Below, one piece after another: positions 10,362 through 20,880 of a stretch of DNA of 64,000 bases. The position numbers were made by a program, and so were the translations under genes. The DNA lies in assembly GCA_963971305.1 (NCBI GenBank), contig OZ020305.1:2575001-2639000 (forward strand), given 5' to 3'. Source of the DNA: Arcuatula senhousia. Taxonomy: Eukaryota; Mollusca; Bivalvia; Mytilida; Mytilidae. Every line of letters starts with the position of its first letter. Position 1 is the stretch's first letter. The notes beneath the pieces were generated by a model that was not told the DNA's origin, searched no databases, and worked only from the letters and a program-made list of their open reading frames with translations.

Positions 10362-11028
10362 CACCAAATAGAAAAAATAATGAGACGTGGTATATGTGTA
10401 CGCAACACAGCCCACAATCAAACGGCAATTCAGACAACCGCCAGCAGCCTTTTACAAGGCCAGTAGGCGCTGCTCGCGGTTCTGCAATTGGCCCAGACTC
10501 CAAATAAAATGCATATAATTCAAATCTAGTATTTAAACAGTCACAGATAGACCCACTTCTTAATAAGAAGGAAGCAGAGGTACCAATGGGGTATCTGAAT
10601 GTCAAAAGTCCGAAAGGGCAGAGACAAAACCAGTAAACAACAAGAACGGGACAAAAACAGACAACATGTAAAACATGGAAACACAAAATAACTGAATATT
10701 AATCAGCAACGCGAACTCCAGTCGAAACAAGGGTGAACTCAGATGTTCCGGAAGAGTAAGCAGTTCCTGCTTGCTATAGCACACCCGTCGCGTTGGCAAT
10801 AGTCCATTCAGCGTGTCAAATCCGGTAAAGGAAGACAAAACAACACCCTATGACAAACCAACATCTGCACTCATCTGAGAGATCGAAATCCCATATTTGT
10901 CTATAAGTGCATGATGTCTTCCGAAAAATTTCTTGAGTGAAGACAGCAATCGAGGAACAGAAAACATCAAAAAGACAAGTACAAACGAAAGCTTTGTCAA
11001 AGATTCCTAGCTAAGGACAGGCACATAT
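10362..11028 (-). mobile_element. Family C 3' UTR (R1), split by an insertion
   Basis: Bases 10362-10562 and 10957-11028 together match the contiguous family C UTR at 21266-21560 and 43709-44005. The left part includes gtgtacgcaacacagcccac and ctgcaattggcccag; the right part continues gaacagaaaacatcaaaaag. The interruption is a family A fragment, so this C copy is the older of the two. Confidence 0.85.
10564..10956 (-). mobile_element. Family A 5'-truncated insertion nested in a C UTR
   Basis: Reading on the minus strand, it holds the last ~35 codons of the RT (RLLSSLKK to SADVGLS), the stop codon and the full 3' UTR, ending at ggtacctctgcttcc near 10570. Sequence is very close to the long copy. 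The junction with the host repeat at 10954-10957 shares only a 'ga', a microhomology. About six host bases (aacaat in the empty copies) are missing. There is no clear target duplication. Confidence 0.85.
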
Positions 11029-11564
11029 AACAAAAAAGCAGCCAAAAAAGGAAAATGACAATAATGGCTCGTATTTTAATAATGCCGATGATTTAATTTG
11101 TTAATTTAACATCATATTGAAGTCTTTGGGAACTTGGCAGCCGAAATCCCGATTGGTTGATGTATTAGATACTCAAAACATATATCTGTAGTCAAGAAGG
11201 TTAACAAAGAATAAATCAACATGGTCGAATACATTTTGGCGAAATTAACCACGTAAAAGGCAAATTTGGTAATACATGTATATCGAACAAATTTTGTATG
11301 TGTGTATTTGGTTGACAATATGCCTATGACCTCATTAATTTTATATTGTCATTCACCGCTGTGCATAAAGCGAAGGTGAACCCATTGGACAATCGAAAGT
11401 TGTTATTCCGAAAAGGCAAAGACAAAAGCCGTAGGCATATAATCATCACAAAAAATCACAAAACATTCAAACACATATTATAACCAAAACACAATCAGAG
11501 GTGTGAATTCCTGTTATGAAGCAAGAGTCATTATTTGTTTTTATTTTCTTTACCGTTTATATAT
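11029..11564. other. AT-rich stretch with a possible old family A UTR
   Basis: Bases ~11375-11500 weakly resemble the family A UTR on the minus strand (cattggacaatcgaaa..., ccgaaaaggcaaagacaaaa). The remainder shows nothing. Confidence 0.3.
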
Positions 11565-11815
11565 CGAAAAAATATCTTTGCTTAAATAAGCAATTAATGA
11601 GGAAGGATAATAATGGCTTTGATTTTAGCACTCTCCTTCCAGTTAATTTTACTCAAATTATAAGGAGAACATAAATGCTTAATGAAAATCTTTATGTTTT
11701 ATTGTCCGAGCTTTTAAGCTTAATGTAAATACATTACTTGTTGCATTAATGCCTTTCTCACTTTAATCAATAAATTTAAAATCAAAGATAGGCATGTTTT
11801 CACAATTAAGGTCTG
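11565..11815. repeat. R5 dispersed repeat, first copy
   Basis: About 240 bp matching 22395-22625 at moderate identity. Shared blocks are gcaattaatgag, atggctttgattttagca, ttttattgtccgagctttta and aagattgaatttaaaatcaaaga-like sequence. Same orientation in both places; class unknown. Confidence 0.6.
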
Positions 11816-12149
11816 TGCAGTCGTCAAAGATATATTATTCTAATACTCTTCAAAATCTCTTTATTTTTTCAGTATGGTTTTATTCAAATGCACTGTTTGA
11901 ATTTGAAATTGAATAATTGAGAACACTGTTTGAGTTTTCTTGTTGATTGAATTCTTGTCGGCATCATGCTTGTTAATCCAATGTTTTTTTCTATACTTTA
12001 GTTCTTGTGTGTTTTATTTTAAATATTAATGTCGGTTTTTGAAGCTCGAAATATTATTTTTTTAGTCTTTTATGATCACCTCAAGCTTTACCACAGCTTC
12101 ATACAAAGAGTGTTTTGTTTGTCGAAGCGTGTTATAAAATTTCTATGGA

Positions 12150-12425
12150 CTATATATTGTTCCTTGCTCCCCATCATCAAATAATGATTGGCATTTTCAA
12201 TATTTTTGGTAGAGCACCTCTGATGAGTCTTGAATAGACGAAACACGCGTCAGGCGTAGCAAATTTTGAACTTTGTTGTCAGTTTCATTTCGAATACCCG
12301 TGAAGGTTAGCACTGCTGGTGGAGTTTTAATTCCCCGAGGTTAGTCCGATCCGGCACCAACACTTTTGTTTTGGAGAACACATCAAAGTTTTAAATTATC
12401 CGTTTAAATTTTAGAAATCTAAACC
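12150..12425 (+). repeat. R3 repeat with hammerhead-like core
   Basis: Contains gattggcattttcaata, tggtagagcacct, then the core ctgatga / gtct / tgaat / agac / gaaac (about 12218-12243) and acgcgtcaggcgtagc. It is followed by gcactgctggtgg, ttccccgaggttag and a degraded tail ending near ccccagac. The same order of blocks appears at 57037-57260 and, inverted, at 4195-4515. Confidence 0.75.
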
Positions 12426-12519
12426 CTAAGAGTCTTCCTACCCCAGACATGGCTTAATCAGCTTAGTAATTATTAGGAGCCCCAGTTTGTTATTTTTGTT
12501 TTTTGTTCTACGCTCTTCA

Positions 12520-12611
12520 TTATCATTTAATGTTTGGCATTTTCAATACTTTTGGTAGAGCGCCTCTTATGAGTCTTGTATAGACGACACGCGCGTCAGG
12601 CGTAGCAACAT
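12520..12611 (+). repeat. R3 repeat, short second copy
   Basis: A second head of R3 (tttggcattttcaatac, tggtagagcgcct, then atgagtcttgtatagacga) truncated after caggcgtagcaa. Its core has ttatga where the first copy has ctgatga, so the C of the motif is lost. It abuts the array at 12612. Confidence 0.7.
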
Positions 12612-13600
12612 TTCAAAAATCTTCCTCTCTGAAACTAGTAAACCAATTTTACTGAAACTTGGTAGGAATGATATATTCCATGTTGCCTACAAACAATTTT
12701 CATTTTCAATTGATCAGATAAAAAAAACATGGCCGCCGTTGCTAAAAATAGAACAGGGGGTAAAACAGAAGTTTTCTGTGCAAATAACTCAAAAACGATA
12801 ACATGTATCAACATTCTGGTTTTGGTAAAGTAATCAGCACGTCAAAATCTACCTACTCCGAAATTTTGAAGATATTCTAAAAAACCATGTGGGAGTAGTT
12901 GCCCCTTTTCTTAGTTATTTCTGCTTTTTGCACTTATTTTGTCTTTTATCTCAAAAACTATATAAGATATTGAAGTAATTTCAATTGCATATTGTTCAGC
13001 TAATTACGCTGTACAAAATTGCCAATGTCGAAATTGTCAGATGACCCCTTAAAGGAGTTACAGCCCCTTATACGGCCCAAAAATGGTTTTAGCCTGATAT
13101 ATTTTGAACTATAGAAGATAGAGAAAATGTTGTGCTTGCTTAAATGTTCAGCTTATTGAGATCTCCAAAATTGTCCATTAGGTTGAAATTTTCAAATTAC
13201 TCCTTATAGGGTTTAGGGCCCCTTAAAACACAAAAATAGTGATTTAAGCCTTAAAGATTGTGAACTATTGCAGGTAGAGAAAAGGTTTTGCTTGCTTTAA
13301 TGTTCAGCTAATTGCAATCTACAAAATTGTCCATAAGGTCGAAATTGTCAGATGACTCCTTAAAGGGGGATATGGCCCATTAACCGCCAAAAAATAGTGG
13401 TTTTATTCTTATAGAATGTGAATATAAGCAGATACAATAATGGTTGTGCTTGCTTAAATGTTAAGCAAATTGGGCTATTTAAAATCTCCACAGTGTCAAA
13501 GTTGTCATATGCCCCTTTTAGGGGTTATGTAACGGTCCCTTAATTAACATTTTATCATGTTTTTTGTCTATATAATGAAACTATTGCAGATAGAAAAAAG
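12612..13600 (+). repeat. Dispersed repeat with ~150-bp tandem array
   Basis: Starts with aaatcttcctctctgaaact-type sequence and catggccgccgttgctaaaa, which I associate with a widespread bivalve repeat. From about 12957 to 13560 four diverged units of roughly 150 bp follow one another. Each has tgttcagctaattg..., aaaattgtcc..., aggtcgaaattgtcagatga and ccttaaagggg blocks. A partial fifth unit follows. No coding capacity is seen. Confidence 0.65.
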
Positions 13601-13619
13601 CTGTTGCTTAATAATCCAC

Positions 13620-13960
13620 AGATGCAAATATCTTTCCAATTTCTTAACCGAACCCATCGAAACAAGTATCAAACAATGCGGAATACATTAAGAAGTATTT
13701 TGCAATCTTTTGTTTCAAATAAAACTTTACTAAGAAGCAAAATGAAATTGATGTAGATTTAATACTTACTTAACTAATATTTCTACAAAACATATTTTGT
13801 TAGGTTTAATGACTTGATTTCATGGGTTACATGAGACAATTAACCAATATGTACCATATGTATAAAATGTAGAAGGAGAGACTGATTCGTCTTTTAAAAA
13901 AGTAAAATCAGGCGTTGAAATACCAAATTTCGTGGTGTTAATCTTATCGTCTTTTGCTTA
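13620..13960 (+). repeat. R7 dispersed repeat
   Basis: Shares with the other R7 copies the cagatgcaaatatctttcc head, cgaacccatcgaaacaagta, aatgacttgatttcatgggt, aaccaatatgtaccatatgt and agtaaaatcaggcgttgaaa blocks, in that order. Confidence 0.55.
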
Positions 13961-15629
13961 ATTGATTCAATTTTTTCGCCGTGTTAGAACTTATTTTTTG
14001 CAAAAAAGTCCAAAACACTAAATGCTTTAACTGTTGAGATATAAACAGCTCAACACATTTACGAGAAAAGTGTTAAGCAAACTTTTTTCATTCTTTATGA
14101 AAAACATTCACCAGCTGAAAAAAGACGTACCGAGGCGTTATAAGCGCATTAGCTTTTATAATGTAAAATGTATCTTGATGTTCATCATATCTAGAGTAAA
14201 TCCATATCCTTTGATCAAATTAAGAAAATTCGAATGAACATTTTGTTATTGCTCAGGGTTGTCAAGTTGATTTTTATACAATTTTTCAAAAATAGAAATG
14301 AAATCAATTTTAATAGCTGTTTTTGAATTTTGTCACATTACACCATCAAACTTAAAAGAAGAAAAGAATATTTTTGTCACACTGAACACAATCAAAATAT
14401 CGACAAAGGTCACAACAAAACCACCGCACTTTGCAGCCAATCTTAAATGTCTCATAGAAAAGATAAAACAAGGCAGATATACCGGAGTAAGATCACAATG
14501 GTCCTGATTTGGTACAGGATTAGATGTTTGTTTTATAACTAGCAGTTTTATTATATCAGGCAGTGATGACAAACGGCGAGCAACTTATTTCCGTAAGCGA
14601 ATCAGTTGTCGTTCTTAGAGTAGACAAACATGGACGAACACCTTTGTACAGAACACTTTAGGGTGAATAATATTTATATGATAAAATAATTGCAGACAAA
14701 GGTATAAATAACAAAACTACGAACTGGGATGATCAGTGTTAATTTCAAAAATAAAAGACAAATCAAGAAGAAGACCTATAGAAGACCTCCACTGCTTTTT
14801 ATTATCCGATTCATATAAATCTTTTTTGGAAAAATAAAACAATTAATAAGCCGTGTTATCCCTCTTTAATTTTCATGTATCAAATAATTGTTCTGAATTC
14901 TTATTTGTTTAGAGAGAAATTGAGATTCAGGATTTTATAATCCTTTGTCATAACATAATTGGGCTTACTCTTAACCACTTACAAAAGAGTGATTACGAAA
15001 TTTCTATGATAGCTGTATCTAATGTTTTACAAAGTATAACTTTGAATTGTGTGTGTTTGATTTGATCAAATATTGAAAGCTTACACGCTAAATTAGAGTT
15101 GCCAGTATTCCATACGAAATAATGTATATTTTGTAATACTCGTTTATTCGTTATGCTCATTGTTTGTTTGTATTTAACATTTTTATGATATTTTGGCAAA
15201 CTGAAATAAATTGGCTTAAAATTAAGCCGGGAAGCTAACTTTATGATGAATGCATAGTTGCCTGCTCAAAATATTTTTCGGATGATGTTGAAAATTCAAA
15301 TTGACCTTCATGCTATTGTATCAATAACCTGTGTAAAACTAACATCTTAATAGACATTTTCACTATAAGCCGAAACCGAAACCGATACCGAAATCGACCG
15401 GACCTGAATTCAACTGTTCAGAAAACATTTATTTTGTGAAACTTTGAATGTCCGATAAAAATGTTAAGTGTTAAACCTTAAAAGTCGAATTTATTTGTGC
15501 ATATGTTTACTTGGCAAGTTTCAGCATTCTAATTCAGCTCTAGCGGCTACCTTTCAAGAATTCTTACAGTTGACTGAATATAATGTAATGTAATGGCCTC
15601 CAAAACGGTTTCCGCATTGGTACCTCTTT
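13961..15629. other. AT-rich stretch with R2 scraps
   Basis: Bases 14455-14520 (ataccggagtaagatcacaa tggtcctgatttggtacagg) and 14700-14760 are minus-oriented pieces of R2, the second being its 3' end. The segment near 15000-15130 resembles 35110-35250 and 46870-47000. No gene is recognised; the small open frames here are not supported. Confidence 0.4.
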
Positions 15630-16000
15630 GCTCTAAACGTTTTGTTATTTTTGTTTTTTTTTTAATTTGTACAGATACAAAATTGAAACCTTAAACAATC
15701 GATACAAATTTTAAGGCTATAAAGAACAAATTACTTTTGTACTGCATGTTTATCTCTCGTCTGAGTTTAAACTTAATTAACCAATGAAATGTGTGAAATT
15801 AAAACACAGCAAACTGAATTAGTCCCATCTTAATTGCATAAATTCCACCAATACAAAATTTAGTTGGTTTTACTGTTTGATGATATTATGTATTGCATAA
15901 CACTGTTAATCCACATACAAATGTGCACCAAACAACAGGCAACGTCTGATCGTTGAATTTCAAATTAAGGTTGTGTCATTTATTTTGTTTTCTCAATCAT
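15630..16000 (+). repeat. R7 dispersed repeat
   Basis: Contains the R7 blocks tctcgtctgagtttaaactt, aaccaatgaaatgtgtgaaa, ttaaaacacagcaaactgaa and tttagttggttttactgttt. A continuation (ccaattaaggttgtgtcatc) is displaced to about 16635. The stretch 16001-16974 is otherwise without recognised content. Confidence 0.5.
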
Positions 16001-16974
16001 TGTTTCGTGAAGTGGTTTTGAATCGAATTGAAGAGTACTAAGTCGTCAATGTTCACAATGCGTTACAGGTATTATTAAACAGGTTCCTTATTTTAATTGA
16101 ATAGGACAATTAAATAACAAAAATCTGTAAGTGATATTCAAACATAGGTTTTTAATATTTAAAAAAAATTGCAGAATGAAATATCACTATACAACTTACC
16201 AGGCCTAAATGGTATACATATTTTCTTTTGATGTAGAAGTAAAAACTCTTTGGTTTTGCGAAAAAAGGCTTTATATATCTTAACACAAAACCATCAGACA
16301 AAGGACAAGACGAATAGAAATAAAACGAACAACATCTATCCATTGTTTGATATGATCTGTAATTAAGGTAACCAATATCTACCGTGTGCATCATCGAGTG
16401 CATCGAAATGTTAGATAAATGCAACAATATCTTGGAACTGAGGCGCCTGCGTACTCGGGTACGCTCATTCTGCATACACCAGTACACCAGAAAGTGATAA
16501 AAGCTATTTATATACACTGTTTGATATAAGAAAAATTTACATCTCAGCACAAATGGTGCGAAATCTGGCGATGTTCCTTTTCCTTACCCTTTAAATGGTG
16601 AATTTCTCTGAAGTATGATAAGGCGTTAAGTTACCAATTAAGGTTGTGTCATCAAGTTAGTCACTTGTATAATTGGTTTTATAATTGTTTGCTGTTTGAG
16701 ATCTGAATGTTTTACTTAACACGAAAAAAAACATTGTTATTGAAACTAAAGCTTCAATTACTACATACTCGTATAATTACAGCAGACATGACATAGTGTT
16801 ACACAAATAAGTCTAAGTTGTGCACTTAACAAATCACTCGACTCATCGAAGGCGGCATAGCCATTACCACTAACAAGATAAAGCATACAATTACAAAAAC
16901 GTGTACACAAAAATCATATTAAACAATTAAGAACTGAATAAGGTGAGAGCTGTAACATAAAAAACACCACTTAT

Positions 16975-17620
16975 TTAACACATCAATGCCCAAGGAGGAA
17001 AAAACTGACAATCATGATTTTGTCATTATTTTTGTACTTTCTGGTGACATTCCATCCATGCATTCGATGAAATAATCACATAACATAGATGCAAGCAAAG
17101 CTTTACTGCTGGGTCATCAAAACCTACCAATATACTACTATTACCTCTTTTAGTTCTGTTAATATCAACATCGACGGCAATCAAATCCGACCTGCAAGAA
17201 ACCTTCGATTATATTTCTAAAAAAAAAATTGTGTTAATCAAAGTTGATTTCTCACACATGCAATAGACTTTAGCCAACAATTGCAAATTTCAATGGGCAA
17301 TAATTGGGGAGCCATTGCTTGCTGATTTTATTCTTCATTTATATAAAGCGAACTTCTTACAATGACAGACAAAGTGATCACAGACTAGCTCTAGCTCTAT
17401 TGCGACGGATGTGCTTTAGCAAGCAGGAATTGTTAACTCTTACGTAGCACCTTAGTTCACTCTCTCAACGACTAGAATTCGCGTTGTTGATATTCAGTTT
17501 ATTTTGTGATTCCATTTTTTATTTGTTTTTTGTTTTTTTCGTCACGTTCCCGTTGGTGTTTAATTGTTTTTAGACTTTTGAAGTTCAGATGCCCCATTGG
17601 CACTTTTGCTTCTTTCTATC
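16975..17620 (+). mobile_element. Family A decayed copy: RT pieces plus 3' UTR
   Basis: Bases 16985-17245 align to the RT before motif A (tgcccaaggaggaaaaaactgacaatcatg..., later ttccatccatgcattcg). Bases 17295-17400 align to motif B onward (ggcaataattggggagccattgcttgctga). Bases 17400-17620 are the 3' UTR ending cattggcacttttgcttctt. The motif A region has been deleted and the frame is broken repeatedly. Confidence 0.7.
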
Positions 17621-17634
17621 CTATAATTTTACAT

Positions 17635-17905
17635 TCGTTAACATTGATGATATCCATTCAGTCACAATTATTTGTTTAGTGACATTTTACATTACATATT
17701 TTAAGGTTGAGATTAATAACACACCAGTAGAAAGTCAAGAAGTTTTATTATTTCCTTAAAAGAGCGCCACAGCTTACAAATAAATTGCTTTACAGGGTTA
17801 TTTTCTCATTGATTGTTGTCTTTACTAAATATATTTTACGGAAGACATCAGGCACTCGAAGCAAATGACGAATTTTTATCTTTTAGTTGAGTACAGATTT
17901 AAGTT
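17635..17905 (+). mobile_element. Family A RT tail directly after the previous UTR
   Basis: Starts at the motif C region (aacattgatgatatccattc), skips the central strands and continues to the C-terminus (tacagggttattttctcatt..., gagtacagatttaagtttgtc). It lies head-to-tail behind the UTR ending at 17620, a second case of the partial-tandem arrangement. Confidence 0.65.
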
Positions 17906-17934
17906 TGTCAAAGAGTTGACATTTCTTCTTTTTT

Positions 17935-18200
17935 TCTCTATTTACCAAATAAAGGTAATAACAAAACTACCGAACTTGAATGATCAATCTCATAGTTCAG
18001 AGAAAATGACAAAAATGAATCAGTCATACCGGAGAATGGGTGGATCGCAATGGTCCTGACTTGGTATAGGCGAAATGGTGGGTTAAACCAGGTTTTATGG
18101 CGCCAAACCTCCCTCTTCCATTGCGATCTTAGGATCCGGTAATGACCATAGAACACAACATAGTTGTGAGACACAATAGGAATATTGAGGTGATCATCTC
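17935..18200 (-). repeat. R2 repeat, probable family B 3' UTR
   Basis: Starts within about 40 bases of the family B stop codon, on the same strand. On the minus strand it reads gatcacctcaatattcctat, ccggatcctaagatcgcaatgg, ctggtttaacccaccattt, accaagtcaggaccattgcg, then ends ttttgttattacctttattt. Elsewhere R2 occurs without RT, as would 5'-truncated copies of an element whose 3' UTR it is. I did not find a convincing selenocysteine-insertion (SECIS) fold by eye. Confidence 0.6.
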
Positions 18201-19249
18201 AGTACAGAAGACCAGTCAAACACTAATTAAAACAATTGACTATCATATATTTTAACTCAATTTTGAACTTTTCTACTAGTGGCTGATAACGAAGAAAGTA
18301 CTTTTTTAGTGATCGTATGAGACGTATTTTCTTATAGCCCTGCTCCAAAAGTCGGTCACGAAGAAATCGGTGTCTGATAAAAAAATCTGTGAAATGTGTG
18401 CAAGCTCTGGCATATCGAATAAGTTGTGAAATATAAACACCGTATGCAGGAGAAGTAGGTATATTGCTCTGTAGATAAGGAAAATTAATAATTTGAAAAT
18501 TAAAATCGTCTCGTTTATCGTAATTTTTTGTACTGAGATGACCACCTGGGTCAAATTCGAGGTGCAAATCCAAGAAAGACGTGAAGCAATTTGATTCGGT
18601 GGTCTCTTTAATCTCCAATTCCGGAGGATATATTGAAGGAATCCATCTACCAAATGAAGTGTTATTGCCAGAAAGGACATCATCAATATATCTGAATGTA
18701 AGATTAAATGACCTTGCCTCTTTCATCTTTTGTTCTTTACGAGTCCCTGAAGAAATTCAGTCTCGTAAGAGTATAAAACAAATCAGCGAGGAGAGGAGCA
18801 CAGTTTGTGCTGATTTGTTGTTGAAAAATCTCTCCTCCGAAGGTGACAAATATGTTGTCAATGAGGAAATCAAGCATACTGCAAACTTGTTCCAGTGTGT
18901 AACAAATTTTATCTTTGAAAGATGTTTTTGAAAAGAAGGTAAAATTATAACCCAAAACAACAAAATTCCTAGAGTTTGAAAAGTTTTTTTTTAAAGTAAG
19001 ATATAGAACTTTGGAAATATGGGTTAAAGAACACTTACTTGAAGCAGAGATAAAACGAGATTTATATGGATTTTTGTGCAATTTAGGTATCCAGTACATA
19101 GTAGGTAACTTAAAGTATGTCGGGGCAACTCGAAGCGCTGTGGTCGCTATGATATGATCGTCAATGATACTTGATTCTGTCGAATGCGCGGGAACGAAAG
19201 TGTTCGAATTTTTTAATTCGTGCATTAAAACCTCAAGGTAATACTTTCT

Positions 19250-19252
19250 TCA
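19250..19252 (-). other. UGA in the RT at a conserved Cys position
   Basis: TGA within VPADKAAYNVVVV-UGA-RKYY, which aligns without gaps to IPADKAPNNIIFV-C-KKHY (Cys491) of family A. The frame is open for about 100 codons upstream and about 85 downstream, so the UGA stands alone as an interruption. Confidence 0.82.
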
Positions 19253-20514
19253 TACCACAACGACATTGTAAGCTGCTTTATCGGCGGGAACAAACACGTA
19301 TCGCAAACCAAGTAAACGGATTTTTGACTTTATTCGATTAAGGTAAGTATTAGGCCTAAAATCTACAAATGAATTTTGAAATTGGCTAATTCTGAGTTGA
19401 ACAATTGCCATAAATTTATTAATAAAACGGTCGAGAGATTTTGAGTCGGCCCCTTCTCTCCTGATCCAAGATTTGCAATAAGAGAGAAGGGAAGTTTTGA
19501 TACAATTTAGGCAGGAATTCCAATTAATTTTAGTGGGTGGTTTAAACTTTGGTCCTTTTTCAAGAAATTGATAACCTCTGGGTCATTGACGATTGACAGG
19601 TCTCCGGTAACAACATGATCACAAGGAGCATATCTGAAATCAGATTTAGCACAGTCGCATGATAAAGGAATATTCGTGTCTAGTTCTTCATCAGTTGTAG
19701 TTGTTGTATAATTAAAAATAATGTTACGTGTAGGTTTCTTATATTTATAAGATACAATAGGTGGTTCGGTATTAGAAAAATAAGGTGGAATGAGATCTTG
19801 AATATTAGGATCAATAAATATACTAGATATATTTATGAAGTCAAGTCCTCTATTAATGTAGGTTAATTTTATAAAATGTCGAATGTGGTCTTCTGGGTTT
19901 TCAATTTTGGGAAACAGTTTATAATAACAAAAAGAAGACATGATGAGTGCACCTTCATATAATGGACTTGCATGAGATATAGTACTACATTCCAAACGGA
20001 TACTGTTTAATTTAGAAATGGGTATAGAACATAATTTACAAAACAGATGATGATGTCCATTATTTTTAAAGATTTTAATAAGATCAGTAATACTTGAGTC
20101 AGAGCGATGTTGTTTTCTGACATTACGATTTATTCGTTTACCATGCGACCGTTTGTTCCGTTTACGAGGAATCACTAAATTCATGACATGTATGTTTGAT
20201 GATCTAGATATGCTACCCTGTCCCATGATGTTATCGTTAAGACTCAGAGGGTGTGCAGTTTGTATTTTTTTGTCCAATCAAGTTCAGCAAGTCGTCTTTC
20301 TCTACGAAACTGTCTTTTACTTAAATATAAATCTCTATTAATAATTTCAAGTGGCTGAACTTTAATATACTTAATGTTGTGGTTGTGTTTATGTAAGTGT
20401 TGATAAAGATAGCATTTATACTTTTTAAAGCGGCGAAAGCGATACAGATGTTCAGAAGTTCTTTTCGACAAATACCTACCAGTCTCCCCGACATACTGAG
20501 TATTACATTTAGGA

Positions 20515-20550
20515 TCAAGATATTACATAAATTAAATTTGTTGTGCGTCA
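20515..20550 (-). other. Two further UGAs at nuclease cysteines
   Basis: TGA at 20550-20548 aligns with Cys51 of family A (LNCTSANLIY against VN-UGA-RTTNLIY). TGA at 20517-20515, eleven codons later, aligns with Cys62, the first Cys of the CxxC within the GIY-YIG domain. The second Cys remains a TGT. One extra base just after this TGA breaks the frame. Spacing between the UGAs (28 and 11 codons) equals the spacing of the cysteines in family A exactly. Confidence 0.8.
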
Positions 20551-20631
20551 GTTAACATCTTGGGTCAATTTAGTAGAGAAAGTTCGTCCATTTATACTAG
20601 ATGTAACAGTGGTGTTTCTGATTAACCTGTT

Positions 20632-20643
20632 TCACGTTTGTCA
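20632..20643 (-). other. UGA pair in a UxxU arrangement
   Basis: TGA at 20643-20641 and TGA at 20634-20632 (minus strand) are separated by two codons (Gln, Thr). In the long family A copy the equivalent positions are Cys20 and Cys23 of CKTC. The preceding Cys (family A Cys15) is kept as Cys at the same spacing. A candidate selenocysteine pair, probably in a metal-binding or redox motif. Confidence 0.8.
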
Positions 20644-20880
20644 TTTCGAAGCACTACAGGGTAAGACTTTAGGATATCCACGAAAAGAGCTATTAAACGT
20701 ATTGCATGTGTTATGAAGATTCTTTTGTTGTTTGGTATTTGATGATTGGACTGATGGTTTAAAAGAATTTACGGTATAGGAAGAGTGGCTGGTTATATTA
20801 GATTGAATGTTATTGTTGGATGTGGATATCCTAGCTTGTGGTTTTGAGTTGTTGTATTTTTTACCATTTCGTAAAATCAT

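Larger units (their letters stand above)
18223..20880 (-). pseudogene. Family B Naiad: GIY-YIG nuclease-RT with in-frame UGA at Cys positions
   Basis: Read on the minus strand from ATG at 20880. A basic head (MILRNGKKY) is followed by a Cys/UGA-rich segment and the GIY-YIG nuclease: NLIY, YVGETGR, the KRTSEH Arg/His segment, the HLHKHNH histidines and an RRERRLAELDW Glu helix. Then come the linker with CxC (SCDCAKSDF) and RT1 (VPADKA). RT2 is YWIPKLHKNPYKSRFI, motif B remnant TNCAPLLADLF, motif C FRYIDDVLS, and the thumb ends MIVNCFN. Five UGAs coincide with Cys in family A (finding 1). It is dead: frameshifts near 20514, 20265, 19558, 18790 and 18725; motif A with its catalytic Asp is deleted near 18975; GIPMG is deleted from motif B. 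Without recoding it would look like four unrelated short frames. Confidence 0.85.

Noticed and set aside
10264..10838. Two overlapping minus-strand frames of 140 and 78 codons
   Set aside because: They lie in the family A and C 3' UTRs. The same frames recur in every UTR copy with unrelated ends, so they are shadows.
16152..16550. Minus-strand open frame of 132 codons
   Set aside because: Rich in Phe, Tyr and Ser with no recognisable domain, start context or conservation; probably a chance frame in AT-rich DNA.
18581..18931. Plus-strand open frame of 116 codons
   Set aside because: Antisense shadow of the family B RT.
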